64,000 nt of DNA from Metaphire vulgaris. Lineage: Eukaryota; Annelida; Clitellata; Crassiclitellata; Megascolecidae. The position numbers and the translations under genes are program-made. Positions 27,601-40,464 of this stretch are shown here, piece after piece; positions within the stretch are counted from its first letter, which is position 1, and each line of letters starts with the position of its first letter. The DNA is taken from contig CM030870.1 in the NCBI GenBank assembly GCA_018105865.1, forward strand, positions 2,458,501 through 2,522,500. Reading direction: 5' to 3'. The notes beneath the pieces were generated by a model. The model saw only the letters and a list, made by a program, of their open reading frames with translations, did no database searches and was not told the origin of the DNA.

Positions 27601-30600
27601 CTGCCAACCCGTCGTTCCAGGTAGAACCGCTTCGGATCTTGCTGACTGCTACTTTGCCGATATTACGAAGATTCTCGATGATTTGGCGCCAGTGATCGAG
27701 ATGTCGGTGCGCATTCGTCCTCATTGGCCATTCTGGCGCCGACTGCAGGCTGTCTAGACGAGATGCGCGACGCCTCGGCGGTCATACCGGAAGGCAAGGG
27801 AACGGATGGTGAGGCAGCTGCACACAGTGCCTGGCATTCAGCTCTTAAAGCCAGTAGACGCCTCGTGAGGCAGAAGGGTCGACACTACTGGAGCAGCGCC
27901 CTTGACGCAGCTAAAGGTGACACAGGGCAGACTTGGAAACACCTGGACATGCTGCTGGGTAACCGTGGCAAGAGGCCTTGTCAGCCGTCGAGTTTCTCTG
28001 CTGAAGATTACCACCAGTTCATGGATGGTAAGGTTAATGCAATCAGAGAGAGAACGGCAAACGCTGGCCCGGCCAAGTTTCTGGATTACTCTGGATCTGT
28101 TCTCGCCGTTCTCTGCTCCTTCGATTGCAGAGGTCACGTCCATCGTGATGGCGTCACCTTGTAAACAATGCCAAGCCGACCCCCTCCCGATGTGGCTCCT
28201 CAAAGAGTCCATTGAGACGCTTGCTCCATTTCTCACGACTCTACTGTCGACCTCTTTAAGCAGCGGAGAATTTCCATCGTCATGGAAGCGGCGGTTGTCT
28301 ACTCGCACCTCAAGCGGCCAGGCTTGGACCAAGCGGAATTATCCAACTTCCGTCCCGTTTCCAATCTTCCTTTCTTGTCTAAGCTGCTTGAGAGTTGTTA
28401 ATAATCAATTCGTGGCATATTTGACGATGAATGGACTAATGCCTAAAAGGCCAGTCTGCCTATCGGAAGGGCCATTCCACGAAACTGCGGTCCTGCGCAT
28501 TTACAATGACATTATTGAAGCGGTCGCCAATGGACAGCTGGCCCTCCTCTGCCTCCTGGATCTCTCGGCTGCTTTCGACACGGTGGACCATGACATCGTC
28601 ATTCGCCGACTTGAATCCACTTTTGGTCTAAAAGGGCTGGCTCTGTCTTGGATTCGGAACTACTTGGCCGACAGATTTCAGTCTGTTAGCTGGAATGGAC
28701 ACACGTCGGCTCCATGCCGTGTTCTTAGTGGAGTGCCACAAGGATCTGTACTCGGTCCACTATTGTTTATACCCTACGTGGCTGACATTGGTCATATCAT
28801 TGAAACGTGTGGGCTTGCCCATCATGCCTACGCTGTTGACTTTCAGGTTTACGCCTCCTGCCCTCCATCTGAGGTTGAATGTTTGCGTTCTCGTATTACG
28901 GATTGCATCTCCTTAGTCCAGAGGTGGACTGATGAAAATCGACTATCGCTGAACCCGGGGAAGACCGAACTCCTCTGGTTAAGCACTCCTCGGAGGAGGC
29001 ATCTCATATGCCGGAATACGCTTCCGATTGGTGATGTTGATGTCACTCCGAGCACAGAACTGCGTCTCCTTGGAGTTCTTTTTGACGAGACACTCTCGTT
29101 TGTCGGACATTTGGACAACATCATTCGTACCTGTTTCTTTCAGCTGCGAAGGATCAGGGAGATCCGTCGATTCCTGCCGGTGCCTGTCGTCGTCAATCTC
29201 GTCCGTGCCCTCGTCTTAGCTCGAGTAGATTATTGTAACAGCGTTCTGCTCAGACTTACTGTCAACCAACTAAATCGTCTTCAGTCGGTGCTAAACGTCT
29301 CAGCTCGTCTGATTTTTGGCTCGAGTTGGAACGAGCACGTGACACCGTTTCTACGTGATAATCTTCACTGGCTCAGGATTCCAGAGCGCATAGCCTTCAA
29401 GCGTTGCTGGCTAACATTTCGGGCGCTGTATGACCCCTTTTGCCCCAGCTACTTATCGGGCCTGGTCATCAAGTCTACGGCGGTCGATCGGTGATCGCGG
29501 CTTCGCTCAAGCAACTGTCGTCAATTGGTGGTTCCTCCTCCGTCCAAGACGGCTGTCTTCGTTACAGATCCTTCCGGAGGGGCAATCCGAGTCTGTGGAA
29601 CTCTCTGCCGAAGAACGTGACAATTGTGACCTCCCCTGATTTGTTTATCAAGTGCCTTAAGACGCATATGTTTAATATATCTTATAATGTTCATTGTTAA
29701 GCGCTTTTGACTTTAGTCTTCACTATGCTTACTGCGCTCTATAAATTGTCTTAATAATAATAATAATAATATTGTTTGTGCATCATTTTAGTATACGGTA
29801 GTGACCAGAAAATTAAGGCACCCCATGTTTTGGTAATTTTTTCTTTACTTCTTGTTCATGCACCTCATAACAGTTACTCTTACTTACTTCAAATATTCTG
29901 CCATATAAAGTAGACACATAAAGAATTGCTTGCAAGGATAAAAACAGACTCATAAAATGATATATGTGATGGAATTGATGCAAATCACCAGCAGAATAAC
30001 ATTTGTGCTTATTGTTGTTAATCCTATTCAGGTAGGATAAACAACAGTAAGGCAAAAGTGATGGTCATGAGTAAAGAGTAAGGAAAGAGGCAAACATCAC
30101 AATCTGTGGACAGAAGATAAAACAAGTAAGATAGGTTTAAACGTAAAGGTTTACTCCATAGGCCAACATGTGGCCCGTCGGAGAACTGAAGGGTTAGCGC
30201 CTTCAGTTATATATGGCAACGACTGGATGAAGACAGATTGCCAGCCTCACCACCTTTCCTTCCACCAAGTTAACACCCAATGTACTCATTCACAGCTGAG
30301 TCGACTGGGAGTGCTTGACTCAGCTTGAGACAGAAAAACCCTAAAGTTTCTGCTGTGGCTGGGAGTTGAACCATGGACCTCAAGATTGGCAGACCTGTGT
30401 GCTAACCAGTGCTCCACCACACACCACTAAGATGCCAGATGCCAATGTGAAATAAAGAGAATTGCAATGGGAAAGGAAGCATTTTACCAAAGGAAGAAAT
30501 TAATGGAGTATTCTCGATAAAGGTCTAAAGAAGAGAATGGTTAAAACATTTATATGGAGTATGGTATGCCGAGAGCATTGACAAGGTTTCAAGTTTCCAT

Positions 30601-33600
30601 TATAACTCGCATACGAATATACCCTGCAAGGGGGGCTGCGGTTTGTAATTTCTTGTATTACCCGCGGGTAATAATCATGCAAATACAGTATATAGATTAT
30701 AGTCTGTAATCTATTCTTGCATTTAACTGTCATCACTAGGTGTTGTTTTATGCATATGACCACATTTCTGGCGATTCCCTGTACCATAAACTACATGACG
30801 CTATGCAAATTGTCAGCATGACAATACAATGTTTTCAAGTTCGCTGCATCTTAATGTCAGAATCTTTATATTTCATTTTGCTGTGTCAGCATCTAGCTTA
30901 GCGTGATTTAAAGTGGCTTAGGAGCCATTACTGCCTGTGTGAAAGCCACTAGGGGCGCTAATGGGGCTTGAACCCGCTCCGTCAACCTACCGCTCTAGCG
31001 CCTAACTCACTCTGCCATCTTCAACATAACATTTCAACATACACGTTGCTTAATGTTTAATATTTTATAGATATTTGTTTAGATTACAGCTCCTTCTACT
31101 TCACTACAAAATAATGTTGAATAGCACAAATGAGCTTTTTCTTATATTCAAATTATACTGCCCAATAATGATATTTCTATTTGCTCTTATGAACTGCATG
31201 TATTGGATGCTAGGAAAATGGCAAGCGCAAGCAAAACATGGGACCTATGGAGAAATCAGCACGACTAGAGACATCGTCTTCATCAACTCCAATAAGACGC
31301 AGTGCTAGGAAAGGACGAATCCATGATGAGATTAAATTTGAAGTTTCATCTAATCTAACTTTAAAGGATCTTAAATTGAAGGTTAATTTAGACCATTTCT
31401 ATTTAGCTTATGTTGTTAGTTTGGCTTTTTGCTTTGCCAAGCTTTTGAGATCAATGTGATGATTTATTATACATACTAGAACTCGAAGGCTCGCGCGAGC
31501 TTTGCGAGCTTCGCTCGAATGAGGCGAGCTTCGCTCGCTACGAGCTTCGCTTCGCTTGAGGCAACGAATATTCCAGAACGACCAATCAGAACGCTCACCC
31601 AGCCAACCAATCAGAACGCTTGAAGGTAACCAATCAGAACGCTCACACAGCCAACCAATCAGAACGCTCACACAGCCAACCAATCAGAACGCTCAAAAAG
31701 CCAACCAATCAGAACGCTCGAAGGTAACAGACATACAGAGCAAGGATCTTGATATTATAGATGTTTTGATGATAGAAATATTCCGAGTTGAATATCTACA
31801 TGATAATTTTGTTGCAATGGTATTTCTTTAGCCTCCTTAACGTTAACCCCGAGTAATGTACAGACAAGGAAAGCAATGCTAAAATTGTTAATCCCATATG
31901 TTACTCGAGCAAGATGTTAATTTACAGTGTCTAAGTTTCCGCTGATCAGAGCAGTAAGAGTTTAGCTCTGGCATCGAGATGAGCGTGTGGGTCAGATAAT
32001 GAAGCACCTTGCTAAAAAATATGCAACATTTGTTTATATGGCACCAATTTTATAGTGTATTATTGGCAAAATTCAATATATTTTTCTCTCATTCATTCAC
32101 ATTTATCTATTTTCTTCAACATAAATTATTCAAATATTGATGCATGACAAAATCAAGGCAAGGTGGTTTTTGTCTGTCTGCTGCTTTGTAGCTTGTGAAA
32201 GCATTTTCAGTAATGAAGATGGATCAGCATCTTTATCTAGATGGCATTGAACTGTGTGATGAATTGGCAACACTGGGACAATTGAAAGTTTTGCCTGGTT
32301 CTATTCTTTATCTGCAGGTGATTATATTTTAATGCTTGTAGTAATATTTGTTGTTGCATATATTGCGGTAATGGTAAAAATTTTATGGTAAAGAATTATG
32401 GTATGCAATTCAAAGGTGATAAACTGCAGAGTAGCTGTTAATCATTATTAACACCTATATTGATAAAGAGTGCTTCTAGCTGCCTGCCTGCATTGTGCAT
32501 GCCTTTGTAATTTCTCAATTTTACTGAGTTCACTTTTTATTATGCATTCATTTCTTATTACATTGTTCAGTGATATATTTGACAAATCTCTGCATATTCA
32601 ACATTTTAATAGATTTGATAGCATTGATGACACTCAAGATAGGAGCTGCCATTATGGGCACTTACATTGTGACTTGCCCAGCCATTTCCATGGATTTTTG
32701 TTGTGTGATCGCTTTGTATTTACTTTCAACAAGACTTATTGCCAAAGATTCTTCTGGAATGGTACCAGATGTTATTATTTGACATTTCTGTGAATGCAGG
32801 GACACTAAACTTGAAGATTATCTTACTATGGGTCATTCCATATATCAGGACACTGTACAAGAAGACTGACATGATCTTAGTGTCTTTCACTAAGATCATG
32901 CCAGTTTTCTTGTACACACATACAACTTCTCAAGTTGGGATAATCAACTCTTGCACTTCTTTCAACTTCTGTATGTCATAATCTCATTCAAACTTATATC
33001 AACATGCCATAGACATTATGACCTGCCATACGAATCCAATGCCAGGAAACCACAACCATCACTTGTATATCCAATATTCAGCCCTGCTCCAACTTCCATA
33101 TGCTGGCTTCAGAGCTGGTTTGCTGAACATGCGCTCAGTAAACAATAAGACTGAAAATTTTCATGGGCTCCTTGATGAATCATCATCAGTGTTTCTGTCT
33201 CTCGACAGGTCCAGGTATCCAGTTAACCCACTCCGATCGATTGCTTGCTTCTTCTTTGAGTTCCTGATATCCTTTATTCATCATCCACTCCAACATCATC
33301 TTTCTCGGTCTACCTCTCACTCTCTTTCCCTCCATTTTTCCTTCGATTATTGTTCTTAGTAAAGAGTCATGCCGGAGGACATGTCCCATCCAATTTCTCT
33401 GCCTTTTCCGGATTGTATCTATCAAGGCTTTTTTCTTCCTCTATCTCCTTCGTGACTTCCTCGTTTGTCTTATGCTCTGTGTATTTGACTTTTAGCATTT
33501 CCTCCAAATCCACATTTCAAAAGCCTCTAATCGTTTTATATCTTCCTTTCTCATTGTCCACGTCTCCGCCCCATACAACGCCACATTCCATATCAATGTT

Positions 33601-36600
33601 TTGACCAATCTCTTTTTTAGGTTTAGTTTTAGTTTACTTTGCATCAGCTCCTTTCTCTTGTAAAAAGCTTCCTTTGCTATTGCTATACGTCTTCTTATCT
33701 CTTTATTGCATCTGGCATCGGTTGTTATCAGACTTCCTAGATAGCTAAATTCCTTCACTTGCTCTATGATCTGTCCATAAACTTTTATTTCCACTCTCAT
33801 TCCTTCTTTTTTACTTATTACCATAACTTTAGCCTTTTTTGTATTGATTCTCATCCTTGATGAATATCTACCTAATTTTGTCATCTTCACAAAAACCTGG
33901 CATGAAAGTGCCTTGATGGCAATGCAATTGAAGTTTGCATTTCCATTTCCATCAAGACACTCAGAAAGTCACGCTTGAATATTATTGAAACAGCTTGAAC
34001 CATTCTGAAGGATAATAGTACAGTGTACTGACAAATTAACCTCTTGACTGGGTTCGCCGTATATATAGGCGCTCAACTTCAGCATCTGTTCCTCAAATGG
34101 GTTCGCCGTTTATAAACGTTGCAATGTAATAATTCAATTTTGAAAATTTTTTGCTATTGAGCTTTGAACACAATTTTTGGGAGGGGTCCTTTTAGGCTGT
34201 AGAGCCTAAAATAGGCTGTAGAGCCTAAAATAGCCCTACCCCCAAATTTTTGGGCATGGATGGATAGAAAGAACAATAAAAATGCTAAACAGTGGTGCAA
34301 ACCTCATTTTTTAACTTCTATGTAGCCTGAAATGTTTGGTCCTTGCCATGCCCAAATGTGCTGTAAAAATTGTGACAATGATAATGATAACGACGACAAT
34401 GATGATGATTTATTAGTTTCATGCCTCAACTACTAGGTCTTTTCAGAATCTAAGAGGTTTAAAAAGGTTTGTTCATTTATTTCTGAATTTGAAATCTAGA
34501 GGAGGCTTAGGTATATAATGTGTGGCTAAAATATGGTAATTGTTCATAGTATTATTATTATTATTATTATACAACGTAGAGATTTATGTGGCAACTAATA
34601 CAGTGACTGCGTGGACACATTACAAATTATAAATTACAATAGCTAGTCTTGAAATAGCCAAGTTTTAAGATTCTTCTTGAAGGTGTCTGGCGTTATGGAG
34701 AGTTGAACTGAAGAAGGCAGGCGGTTCCATGCCCTTGCAGCAGTCACGGGAAAGGCTAAACAGTTAGGCGCATCAACGGAGCGACCAGAGAAGCGGTTCT
34801 AGCAGATCTCAGGCGGCGCCGACCAGCCTGATTTTAACTCGTGCTAATTCTGTCGCTAGGTACTCTGGCCCTATACCATTCAGGCAGCGGTAAGCCAGCG
34901 TTGCCAACTTAAACTCAATCCGCTCAGGCATTGAGAAGCCAGTGTAAGTCGTAGAAGCGGTGTTACATGTTCACGATAAGGGACCTGAAAGATCTGTGCT
35001 GTTCAATACGACCTGGAGACGGTCCAGCAGGTGTTTGGTGACCCGGCGAGTGTCGGCGTTCCGTGAGTCTAGTTTGGTCATCACCAATGATGAAACCAGT
35101 GACTTGACGGTGACAGACATGATCTGATTTATTCTGATTTCGTTGAAGCAGCTGGCAATTGTCTTAGAATGGGTCCTCATCGATAATGTGGTCGATTTTC
35201 GGACAGAATCCATCGATGCTGAAGTCGTTGGTGTCAAGTGTTTTGACGCTCAGAGGTGATCCATAATACTTCAGTCTTAGCAGTTTGAGTTGCAGCTGAT
35301 GTTTCAGCCACCTGGTCACCTCGACCAGGCAAGTTTGGAGCAGATGAACTGCTGCAGGAGGGCTGCTTCCATATACTTGTGTGTCGTCAGCGTAGAGGTG
35401 TGCTTGGAGCCGAACCGTTGGACAATTGTTCATAGAATATCCTGTGTGGGGAACTTTACACAGTAGAATATAGTATCCTGTGTTTTGAAGAATATAGTAA
35501 TTTTGGTAATTACATTTCGATTTGAGTGTTTTTAATTCTGTTTATTTCTGATAATAATTGATGGAGTTTAATTTCATTGCTTCACATTGTGTTTGTTGTG
35601 GTGCTGAGATGATGCAAAATATGTATTAAATGATCTTCATAGCTTAAATATTTTCTATATTGTGTTGATTATATGCCTTAGGTCAGGGGTGCACAACCTT
35701 TCGAGGCTGAGGGCCAAATTCAATGTTCTCACATTGCAGGCCGAACAAAAAAATGCATGTTGTATAATAGTAACCTCAAAATACATTAATATATGTGTAA
35801 TTGAACTACTCATACAACTGTATCTAAGTGAGTCAATATAAAATGAACACCAGTATTTTACTTATTTTCCTATCAACATATCATTGTGCAGTCTGCAAAA
35901 ACACGAATCAGTCTAATGATCTAATAATTATAACCTAAAGTGATGGATGTGACTGAATGTCTTTAACTAATTTCTCAATGTTTGGCTCTAGTTCAGTTGT
36001 TGCAACATTTAAAGTGGTAGTTAAGCTTGGTCGCAAATTAGTTTTATTCAGGTTAACAACTGTAATGATTGAGAGAGTCTGCTAATGCAAAATATGTACT
36101 CCCAGACCGTGGTATCAGAACTTTGCTGAACATGTTCTTTTTCTGGACTTACTTCTGTGCAGATGTTTAAGAGATATTCACGAAAAAAATTCGCTGTCTG
36201 AGAAAGGCCGTGAAGATTTGGCAATTACCTGGACCACTTTGTAGTTGGCCTATGTGAAACACTGAGATTCGTGTCAGCCTTCTTGGTGGAAATACTTTGC
36301 TCGACTGACAGAGTCTTTTTTGACTGCTTAATTTTTTGTATTCTCAGCTCATCTTGCAAGTCATTATAAGTATCAGAACATTTTGTTTCATAATGGCGCC
36401 TGCAACTGTATTCTGAAGAATACGCTGGCTGATTCGCGACAGATCAAACACATTAATTTACTGTTAAGGGAGCCCATGAAATACTGATGTTTACATTCAT
36501 CATTAAACTGTCGTTTATTGAAATCTACTTTGCACTTTTTCGCTTCGGGCTAAGATATCTTCAGTAGTCGTAGAAATAGATATTATAATTTCAAGAGAAG

Positions 36601-39031
36601 CATGTGTTCAAAGAATGTTTTAAGGCGTTTATTATCGCCCACCTACAGTTACCAACATGTCCGGTTGTTAGATATCGCACAATTTGTAGCAGTCCAATGG
36701 ATATTACTAGTCCATGGATTGTATTAACAAAATGATCGTGATCTATATTTTCTACAGAAAATTTTAGTCACAGGTCTGTTTCTAGTGTTGTTCGAAATTG
36801 TCCTACGGGCCGGATAAAAACCTTTGGCGGGCCGGATCGGCCCGTGGGCCTCGGGTTGTGCACCCCTGCCTTAGGTTAAGTAGATTTCTTTCATTAAGCC
36901 ATAAAATGAACTTCTATGTGAGAATAAACATAAACTTAACTTTAAGTTCAACACTTATACTGGATAGATAATAAGAAGTCTGCAATTGAGTCAGTTTAAT
37001 TTTCAGGCTGATGAGCCATCTACTGACATGGCATTTATGGAAGTTTCGCCAGGTAGTACAATAAAGCTTAATAGTTTTTAGTCAGTTTTATTAATCTTCA
37101 TAGATGTACCTTGTACCAATGTTTGTACCAATTTTAGGCATAGTGGTTATGTGTCTGATGTATCGCTCTCTGTCTCTGCCTGTTTGTCTAGTGTCTGATG
37201 ATTAATGTATAATTGCTCAGCTCTTTCTTAGGTGCACTAGTTTTTGATTCACTTTGTAATCTATCTTGTTTGTTCTTGCCATCCATCATGCTGACAATTT
37301 TAACATCTTGGTCTTTCTATAGTCATAGATCAAGCTTTTTGAATGACTTTTTAAGATTGGCTTTTCTTTATAAATTATAATTATCTCACATGGATTCTCA
37401 CTGGTAACTTTTGAGTTCATCCTATGCTTATTTTATATATATGTTACAGTCAAAGTGTGAAATCAGGCAATGCTGACATTGCCTGAAATTTTTAGGCAAT
37501 GTCAACATAAGCCGTTTCACTCGGGCACTGTCGACATTGACTGAAATTTTTAGGCATTGTTTAACAATGCCTGAAATTTGCTCAAATTTTATACACACTT
37601 TGCCTGAAATCTTTATCTGTGATGGAATAGCATAATAAGCTTAACTTAGAATTGAACATGTCATGCAAATGTATTGTTAGGCCTATATGCTTGAGACCAG
37701 AATCAATTGTACAGGACATTTTCGGCCCTGCACCATCGAACTGGACTTAACAATAACTGAGGGTACGTTGTATAACTTCGGGCGGTCTTCTTCAAGCCCC
37801 ATCATCGGCTACAAATTGAGTATAAATTCTTAATGGGAAGTGCTATTTATTTGTTCGTAAATGCAAAGTATAGTTACTACGGGGTTATATGGACTTAAGA
37901 AGAACTGATGCTTCACTGTATCCCTGTAGCAGTGAATAACTGCTGCAAGTCTTCTTCAAGCCCTGTCATCAGCTACAAATTCTTTGAACTCACAGGCATT
38001 TATGATTTTTACCATAAAACCGGTAGGCCTATACAAGAATAGTCGTTGCCTATTCTGATTTTGATAGCACAACCAGAAGCACTATTCTCTCTTTCTCTAT
38101 TGTTGTTAAAATAAAACAAGCAAACCTCAACAGGATGTAATACTGGCGTCTCGATTTCTTTGGAGCATCATTCGCCTCCTTCAATTTCTAATTCGTGATA
38201 CTCCTCTTTTCGAAAAAGAGCAGTATTTCCCTTCTTTTCATTGTAATCATCGAGAAGCTGCCTTCTGAATTCGAACTCTTGTGTTATTTCTTGATCCTCC
38301 ATGCCTATACTAGCTAGCTTATTTACATATCAAGAGCCTACTCTCTAATGCCGAATATGTCTACTGTGCACTGCTCAACCTTTTCTACTAATCAGGAAAA
38401 CCGGATCCAGACAACTGGGTACCGGCGATTGGGCCCTGGACAACTTTTGGGTAACGGGACATCTGGGCCTTGGACATCTCGGCCCCGAACAATAGAGAAA
38501 GAGAGAATAGTGCTTCTGGTTGTGCTATCAAAATCAGAATAGGCAACGACTATTCTTGTATAGGCCTACCGGTTTTATGGTAAAAAATCATAAATGCCTG
38601 CGAGTTCAAAGAATTGTACTCAATTTGTAGCCGATGACAGGGCTTGAAGAGGACTTCCCGCAGTTATTCACTGCTACAGGGATACAGCGAAGCATCAGTT
38701 CTTCATGTGTCCCATTACCCAAATGTCCCGTTACCCCAATTGCCGGGCCCAGTTGTTGACACTTCGACAGCGAGGGGTACATCCAACAGGTGACTCCTTG
38801 AAGAAGACTTCCCGCAGTTCCTGTACAATTGATTCTGATATCAAGCATATAGGCCTAACAATACATTTGCATGACATGTTCAATTCTAAGTTAAGCTTAT
38901 TATGCTATTCCATCACAGATAAAGATTTCAGGCAAAGTGTGTATAAAATTTGAGCAAATTTCAGGCATTGTTAAACAATGCCTAAAAATTTCAGGCAATG
39001 TCAGCATTTCCTGATTTCACACTTTGACTGT

Positions 39032-39073
<42 letters not shown>

Positions 39074-40418
39074 CTTTTATAAGACCAATATCGTATCTTT
39101 TGTTCTGACACTTTCTTCTCTCAGGATTCACAACAGCAGACAACTGAATCACACACTCACTCAGTTTATGTTCAGTACAATTTTTATATTTTTATGGTCA
39201 TTAATAATGTGAAATGTGCTAATGTAAAAGTTTTGGTTAATTTCTTTTAATTTTGTATAAGAGTAGTAGACTGGATTTTAAGTTGTTTAGTGGGATTTCT
39301 CCTGTGTTGATAACCACTGTCACTCATACAGCCAACCTCTGTTTGGGATGGGACTGTCCATAAATGATGTCACTCACTTAGGGGGGTGCAAACATTTGTG
39401 ACGATGTGTGACAACAGGGAGAGGGATTTCCAGAAATGTGACATCACATAATGCTAAATATTGTTTTAATACCCCAACATTATAAAAATCACAAGTAATT
39501 AGTAATTATTATTATACTTGAAAATTAATATTAATCTTTAATATTAGGTGAACTCCTAGCCCTATGTAAATTATTCCATGAAGGATCATATTAATTCACC
39601 ATGAGAAAATGGAGAATAAATATCTATGTTTTATAATATCAAGATTGTTGAAACATTTTGACAATGTTATTGATTCTACTAAATTTTTCCAATTTGTTGA
39701 ATGCATATTTGGAATAATTGTCGGAAGGACGGCAGTAAGAATATATCTGAACATCATCTGCATATGCGTGCACGTCAAACCCTTACGACTTTATGATGTG
39801 GCCTATGTCTGCGACGTATAAGACGAATAGAAGAGGTTCGAGTACAGACCTTTCAAGTACACCACAGAGGACGTGCCGCGAGGCAGACAGGCTGCTGTTC
39901 CACTGGACAGACTGTGTTCTCTCAGTGAGGTAGTCACTGAGCCAGGCTAGAACGCTACCCTTGATTCCATAGGTGAATTCTAGACGCCATATGATGATAC
40001 CGTGGTCGACAGTGTCGAACGCCGCAGATAAGTCTAGCAGGCAGAGAAGGGCCATATAACCATTCGCTGTGGCAACGATGATATCATATCAAATGTGCAG
40101 ACTCCTCGTCCTTTTGGGAGGTCTTCTGCACCTTCTCTGGGTAGATTTGGACGTTTTTGGTCGTTGCCATCAAGTTTCTTGACCTCCATCTTGGGTCAGC
40201 TGCCATTTCATCAACATGGCCAGGATAACTCTAGACTAGATACGGTACGCGGACTATTGACCACAGGACGATTGACCATAGGACGATTGACCACTGGACA
40301 ATTGACCACAGCGGACTTTTGACCACTGGACGATTGACCACAGCCGTGAGTATCAGGCTTAGCACGCTGTCTGCTGCATGCATGCATGCACACATGCAAA
40401 AAGAAAACCAAATGCTGT

Positions 40419-40464
<46 letters not shown>

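Noticed and set aside
27838..28332. 164-codon minus-strand frame
   Set aside because: Shadow of the plus-strand LINE ORF2.
30355..30427. Functional tRNA gene
   Set aside because: A and B boxes are present, but acceptor and anticodon stems do not pair and a SINE body follows.
30940..31021. Functional Leu tRNA gene
   Set aside because: The B box is good, but the stems are imperfect and the 3' part does not close; SINE head more likely.
31581..31727. CRISPR-like array
   Set aside because: The spacers are short and repeated, units vary, and the DNA is clearly eukaryotic. It is a minisatellite.
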